Notes under the pieces: generated by a model | The model's database searches: none | What the model was told of the DNA's origin: nothing | What the model saw: only the letters and a program-made list of their open reading frames with translations | Shown here: positions 60,946 through 64,000 of the stretch, in pieces | How the letters are laid out: each line of letters opens with the position of its first letter | Numbering within the stretch: the first letter of the stretch is position 1 | Translations under genes and position numbers: made by a program | Assembly (NCBI GenBank): GCA_963709075.1 | Contig: CAVPUY010000014.1 | Coordinates: 310,001-374,000 of the forward strand | Length of the DNA: 64,000 bases | Origin: Palsa-506 sp963709075 | Lineage (GTDB): Bacteria > Actinomycetota > Actinomycetes > Streptosporangiales > Streptosporangiaceae | Reading direction: 5' to 3'

Positions 60946-61032
60946 TCTTGCCGGATATCGCCGTCGCGCCGTAAGGGATAACGGTCGCCCAGTCGTTGCC
61001 CGCCGACGCCATTGGCGATCTCCTCGAGTTGT

Positions 61033-61220
61033 GGCGGCGAGCCAGTCCCGGGCAGGCTCCTGTTCATGCGGAGCGGCGGCGAGCCAGTCCCGGGCCGGCT
61101 CCTGTTCATGCGGAGCGGCGGCGAGCCAGTCCCGGGCCGGCTCCTGTTCATGCGGAGTCGAAACGAGCCAGCCCCGGGCCGGCTCCTGTTCATGCGGAGC
61201 GGCGGCGAGCCAGTCCCGGC
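61033..61220 (-). repeat. 42-bp tandem repeat downstream of the HNH gene, 4.5 copies
   Basis: Units starting GGCGGCGAGCCAGTCCCGGG begin at 61033, 61075, 61117, 61159 and 61201 (partial), with only a few substitutions. The period is a multiple of three and one minus-strand frame is open through it (14-residue repeats, RDWLAAAPHEQEPA), but this frame has no start or partner, so coding is doubtful. The remaining sequence of 60946-61231 has nothing else. Confidence 0.9.
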
Positions 61221-61231
61221 TGGTTACGGCC

Positions 61232-63673
61232 TCAGGCGTCGTACGTATCGGGGGTTTGGGTGTAGGTGCGTCCGGCTGGGGTGGTCCAGATGAAGGTGCC
61301 TGGCTCGGGCTGGGTGAGGTGCCAGCCGGGGCGCTGCTTGAGGCGATGGTGGGTCCGGCAGCCGGCGCCGAGATTGCAGTCGCAGGTCCGTCCGCCCTGG
61401 TCATGGGGAACGGTGTGATCGAGGTCGGCACGGTGGGCGGGCTGGCGGCATGCCGGGGACCGGCAGGTCTGGTCCCTGGCTGCGACAAATTCGCGGAGTC
61501 GTGGTGGTGGCCGGTAGGACGGGCTGGACCGGTGGTGCGTGCATCCGCGGGGGCTGGCGCCCGAGGGGCCGCCGGTGTCGCCGGGGCCGGCGAGGTCGCC
61601 GGGGCCGGCGTCGCCCTGGGCGATGGCCTGCCGGGCCGCTTCCAGCGCAGCGGCAAGCATGCCATCGAGACTGTCCGGATCAAGTCCGCGCTGATGCGAC
61701 CCGGCTGGGTCTGCCAGGCTGGCGGGCATAACGAGCGTGACCAGGCTGACCAGGCCTGTCGTCGACGGTTGGCCGGTGGAGCGGGCGCGGCGGATACGGG
61801 CGACGGCGATGGCGTGCCCTGCGCCGTCGACGATGATTACTCTCCATTCGGTTCCGGGGTCGCTGGCCGCGAGGGAGGCGAGCTGGCGAGCTGTCTCCGG
61901 GGTGATCGGGCCGAGGCGGCTGAGCTGCCCGGGCTCGGCGATGATCCCGGCGAGAGTCCGCCAGGGGACGGTGAGGTGCAGCAGCCCGGTGCTGCCGGGC
62001 CCACGGGGAAGCCCAGCGAGTGCCCCCGTGCCGGACGGTGCCAGCCCGCCGGGAGCCGATCTGGGGATCGGGATGCCTGGCCAGGCCGGATCCCGTGCCC
62101 GGTGCTGCTCGCCGGCGCCCGGACCGTACGGTCCACCCGGCTCGGCCGGGCTATCGCGGCCGACGGTACAGATTGGCCCATCCGATTCATCCGAGGCACT
62201 GCAGTCATCTGAGGCATTCGGTACGCCTGTCGCACCCGGGACAGCGGGAACGGCCGGGACAGCCTGTTCGCCGGGGCCGCCATGCTCCCGCGGGTCAGCG
62301 GGCTCGCCGGAGCCGGCGGTCTCGCCACGGCCGCCTGGCTCTGCGGGCTTGGCGTGCTCGGGGTCACGCCAGCCACCGGGGTCGGCGGAGTCACGCGGGC
62401 CGGCGGGGTCGGCGGAGTCAGGCGGGCCGGCGGGGTTGGCGGAGTCAGGCGGGCCGGCGGGGTTGGCGGAGTCAGGCGGGCCGGCCCGGCCAGGGTCAGA
62501 GGGGCTGGCCTGGCCAGGGTCAGAGGGGCCGGCCGAGCCAGGGTCAGAGGGGCCGGCCGAGCCAGGGTCAGAGGGGCCGGCCGAGCCAGGATCGGGGTCG
62601 CCGGAGTCAGGGAGGTCGGCAGGGCTGGGGTCGTCAGGCGGACCGTCGCCTGGGTTGTCGGGGGGTGCGTCTTCGGCGGGGGGAATCAGGGGAAGGGTGC
62701 CAAGAAGCAGACCGAGGTAGACCTGGGCACGGAGCAGGTCGAGGCCACCAGTGGCGCCAGAGGATTTCATCGCCCGAGCCAGGGCGGTGATCCGGGCCAT
62801 CGCTGCGGCCGCGTGCGCGCCCGGCAGGTTCTGGCCGGAGAGCGTGGCGGTGCCTTCCTCATCCCCGTACAAGCCGACTTTCGCCCGCCGCTCGGCGTCC
62901 GCCCGGCGGCGCTCCGCGGCGTCTGGGTCGACGCTGATCACAGCTCGGCGTAGCGCCGCGCGCAACTGCGCTGGCGTCTTATCCCCGGCGCCTGGCAGGA
63001 CCTTGTCCTGGGCTGCTTTCGCGGCGCGGTCGTCGAGCACGCTGGTTGCCTCGGCGATCAGCCGGGCTCGCGTCAGATCGATCGTCCCTGCGGCCAGCGC
63101 CGTGCCGGTCCCGGCCAGCCGCCCCGCCAGCGTGACGGCCAGATCCGTCCAGCACGACGCGCCGTACTGCGACATTCGCAACGCGAGCGCGACCTCCGCG
63201 GCAGCCTCCTCCGGCACCGCGGCAGGCAGGCCGTCCCGCCGCACCGGGATGCGGGAGTTCCGGGCCGCTGCCTGTGTCGCCACCTCGGCGACCAGGGCCA
63301 GCTCAGTGGCCTGCGCCCACGCTGCCAGTCGCCGACACGCCGCCGCCGCTCCCGGCAGCGCGTAATCACTCATCTGCCCGGGCGCGAACAACCCGGCCCA
63401 GTAACCGAGCCCCGGACCTGGCGTCATGGCCTCAGCGGCTGCAGCAGCCACCTCCGCCACCGGCCACCGCGCCCCCGCAGCAGCGCGCGTTGACGAGACC
63501 GAGTCTTCGCCCAGGGGATCGCCAGCCGCCTCATCACCTTTCCTGGCCGTATCCAGGACGCCTTCTAGGTCGCCAAGATCTACGACTCCTGCCAGGCCGG
63601 GGACGCCATCGCCGCCCCGCGAGACTGGCAGGGCGCCGTCGGTACTGACCTGGCTAGAGATTGGCTCTGGCAT
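61232..63673 (-). CDS. DUF222 (13E12 repeat) family HNH endonuclease-like protein
   Basis: This 813-residue protein has an N-terminal DUF222 domain (about 60-350), typical of the mobile 13E12/HNH family in actinobacteria, and a C-terminal HNH nuclease (about 745-800: LDHTVPHDQGGRTCDCNLGAGCRTHHRLKQ) with the His, Asn and His of the fold and a Cys-based zinc site (CRSPACRQ). Between them lies a Pro/Ser/Gly/Asp minisatellite (62381-62600). AGGGAGG supports the ATG. Biological role is unsettled; homologues are DNA-damage-inducible in mycobacteria, and its promoter fits that. Confidence 0.93.
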   Translation of the reverse strand: MPEPISSQVSTDGALPVSRGGDGVPGLAGVVDLGDLEGVLDTARKGDEAAGDPLGEDSVSSTRAAAGARWPVAEVAAAAAEAMTPGPGLGYWAGLFAPGQMSDYALPGAAAACRRLAAWAQATELALVAEVATQAAARNSRIPVRRDGLPAAVPEEAAAEVALALRMSQYGASCWTDLAVTLAGRLAGTGTALAAGTIDLTRARLIAEATSVLDDRAAKAAQDKVLPGAGDKTPAQLRAALRRAVISVDPDAAERRRADAERRAKVGLYGDEEGTATLSGQNLPGAHAAAAMARITALARAMKSSGATGGLDLLRAQVYLGLLLGTLPLIPPAEDAPPDNPGDGPPDDPSPADLPDSGDPDPGSAGPSDPGSAGPSDPGSAGPSDPGQASPSDPGRAGPPDSANPAGPPDSANPAGPPDSADPAGPRDSADPGGWRDPEHAKPAEPGGRGETAGSGEPADPREHGGPGEQAVPAVPAVPGATGVPNASDDCSASDESDGPICTVGRDSPAEPGGPYGPGAGEQHRARDPAWPGIPIPRSAPGGLAPSGTGALAGLPRGPGSTGLLHLTVPWRTLAGIIAEPGQLSRLGPITPETARQLASLAASDPGTEWRVIIVDGAGHAIAVARIRRARSTGQPSTTGLVSLVTLVMPASLADPAGSHQRGLDPDSLDGMLAAALEAARQAIAQGDAGPGDLAGPGDTGGPSGASPRGCTHHRSSPSYRPPPRLREFVAARDQTCRSPACRQPAHRADLDHTVPHDQGGRTCDCNLGAGCRTHHRLKQRPGWHLTQPEPGTFIWTTPAGRTYTQTPDTYDA
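62381..62600 (-). repeat. In-frame minisatellite inside the HNH gene
   Basis: Two arrays adjoin: about four 30-bp units (GGCGGAGTCAGGCGGGCCGG type) encoding Pro-Asp-Ser-Ala-(N/D)-Pro-Ala-Gly-Pro-Pro, and about four 24-bp units encoding Ser-Asp-Pro-Gly-Ser-Ala-Gly-Pro. Both periods are multiples of three. They form the low-complexity linker at about residues 358-431. Confidence 0.85.
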
Positions 63674-63717
63674 TGCGTCCTCCCTTCGGCACGTCCCACG
63701 GTCTGCGCTTATAGAAC

Positions 63718-63740
63718 ACGTTAGCGTATGGTACTGACAA
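63718..63740 (-). promoter_or_regulatory. RecA-independent DNA-damage (PafBC-type) promoter
   Basis: On the minus strand TTGTCAGTA, eight bases (CCATACGC), then TAACGT match the mycobacterial RecA_NDp consensus TTGTCRGTG-N8-TAnnnT at all positions but one. The predicted start lies about 40 bp before the HNH gene's ATG. In mycobacteria this element is driven by PafBC after DNA damage. Confidence 0.7.
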
Positions 63741-63826
63741 TATGACTCGTAATGTGAACTCAGATTCGATAAATCTCAGAAATTCTTGCAAGTTACCGGC
63801 GCTGCCGGTTCACCGGGCAGCGCCAC

Positions 63827-63906
63827 CGGCCAGGGCCGACCGGCCAGGGCCGACCGGCCAGGGCCGACCGGCCAGGGCCGACCGGCCAGGGCCGACCGGC
63901 CAGGCC
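63827..63906 (+). repeat. 14-bp tandem repeat, about 5.7 copies
   Basis: CGGCCAGGGCCGAC repeats exactly five times from 63827 to 63896 and then fades into a partial copy ending about 63906. It lies in the gene-free end of the window (63741-64000). The period is not a multiple of three, so it is not expected to be coding. Confidence 0.95.
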
Positions 63907-64000
63907 AGTGTTCTGTCCACGGCCGGGACCAGATCCCTGTCCTAGCCGACCCACGCACCGCAGGCCTGCTCTGACCCTGCGCATCGCAGGCCGGTTCTGA

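Noticed and set aside
61033..61220. Possible CRISPR array
   Set aside because: The 42-bp units follow each other directly without unique spacers, and no cas genes are near.
61025..61231. Coding frame of 14-residue repeats on the minus strand
   Set aside because: The open frame lacks a start with ribosome site and differs from the HNH gene frame; the repeat length being a multiple of three explains the openness.

Overview
The window looks like chromosome from a high-GC actinomycete (Actinomycetota). Codons end overwhelmingly in G/C, GTG and TTG starts with purine-rich Shine-Dalgarno sites are common, and genes overlap by ATGA, GTGA or TGATG. Typical actinobacterial families are present: DUF2630, DUF6458, GlsB, DUF222-HNH, a glutamyl-tRNA synthetase next to tRNA-Gln and tRNA-Glu, and an Lrp-controlled amino-acid locus. 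No genus can be named from the sequence alone.

Layout. 0-4.8 kb: end of an EAL (c-di-GMP phosphodiesterase) protein, then serA-leuB-ilvE for serine and branched-chain amino acids, with a Rex-like operator upstream of serA. 4.8-9.9 kb: a tight minus-strand operon of phosphodiester glycosidase, UbiA-type decaprenyl-phosphate phosphoribosyltransferase, DprE2-like reductase, OmpR-type regulator and sensor kinase, probably for envelope glycans. 10-17.9 kb: threonine-synthase-like enzyme, GlxA-like regulator, EamA exporter, FAH hydrolase, gltX with an unusual repeat extension, acetyl xylan esterase. 18.1-19.8 kb: tRNA-Gln(CTG) and tRNA-Glu(CTC), followed by a perfect-palindrome terminator.

19.8-28.4 kb is accessory: a DHFR-like reductase, a membrane cytochrome-like protein, a drug-type ABC exporter, an unknown membrane protein with AT-richer codon use, a complete IS4-family element with a 12-bp target duplication, and a 516-bp IS701-type remnant. 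28.4-44.3 kb: VIT-family transporter, GYD protein, a large membrane protein, an aldo/keto reductase-ornithine cyclodeaminase-PLP lyase operon, OsmC, a complete Liv-type ABC importer (binding protein, two permeases, two ATPases) with an attenuator-like hairpin, and several hydrolases including a PHA-depolymerase-like enzyme.

44.4-53 kb: a methyltransferase behind four regularly spaced operator repeats, then a divergent Lrp-centred locus. Leftward it has aminotransferase, cupin, SDR and class II amidotransferase; rightward it has Lrp, glutamine-synthetase-like ligase, Dabb protein and amino-acid permease. Together they suggest a gamma-glutamyl-type amine or amino-acid catabolic system. From about 46.5 to 58.6 kb many genes carry single-base frameshifts at G/C runs although both halves of each gene stay well conserved, so consensus errors are more likely than decay.

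53-64 kb: luciferase-like monooxygenase, a secreted seven-repeat protein, TMEM175-like channel, MBL hydrolase with a cation/proton antiporter, MerR and thioredoxin, and an 813-residue DUF222-HNH protein whose upstream sequence closely matches the RecA-independent (PafBC) DNA-damage promoter. Minisatellite-like tandem repeats are frequent in the last 5 kb.
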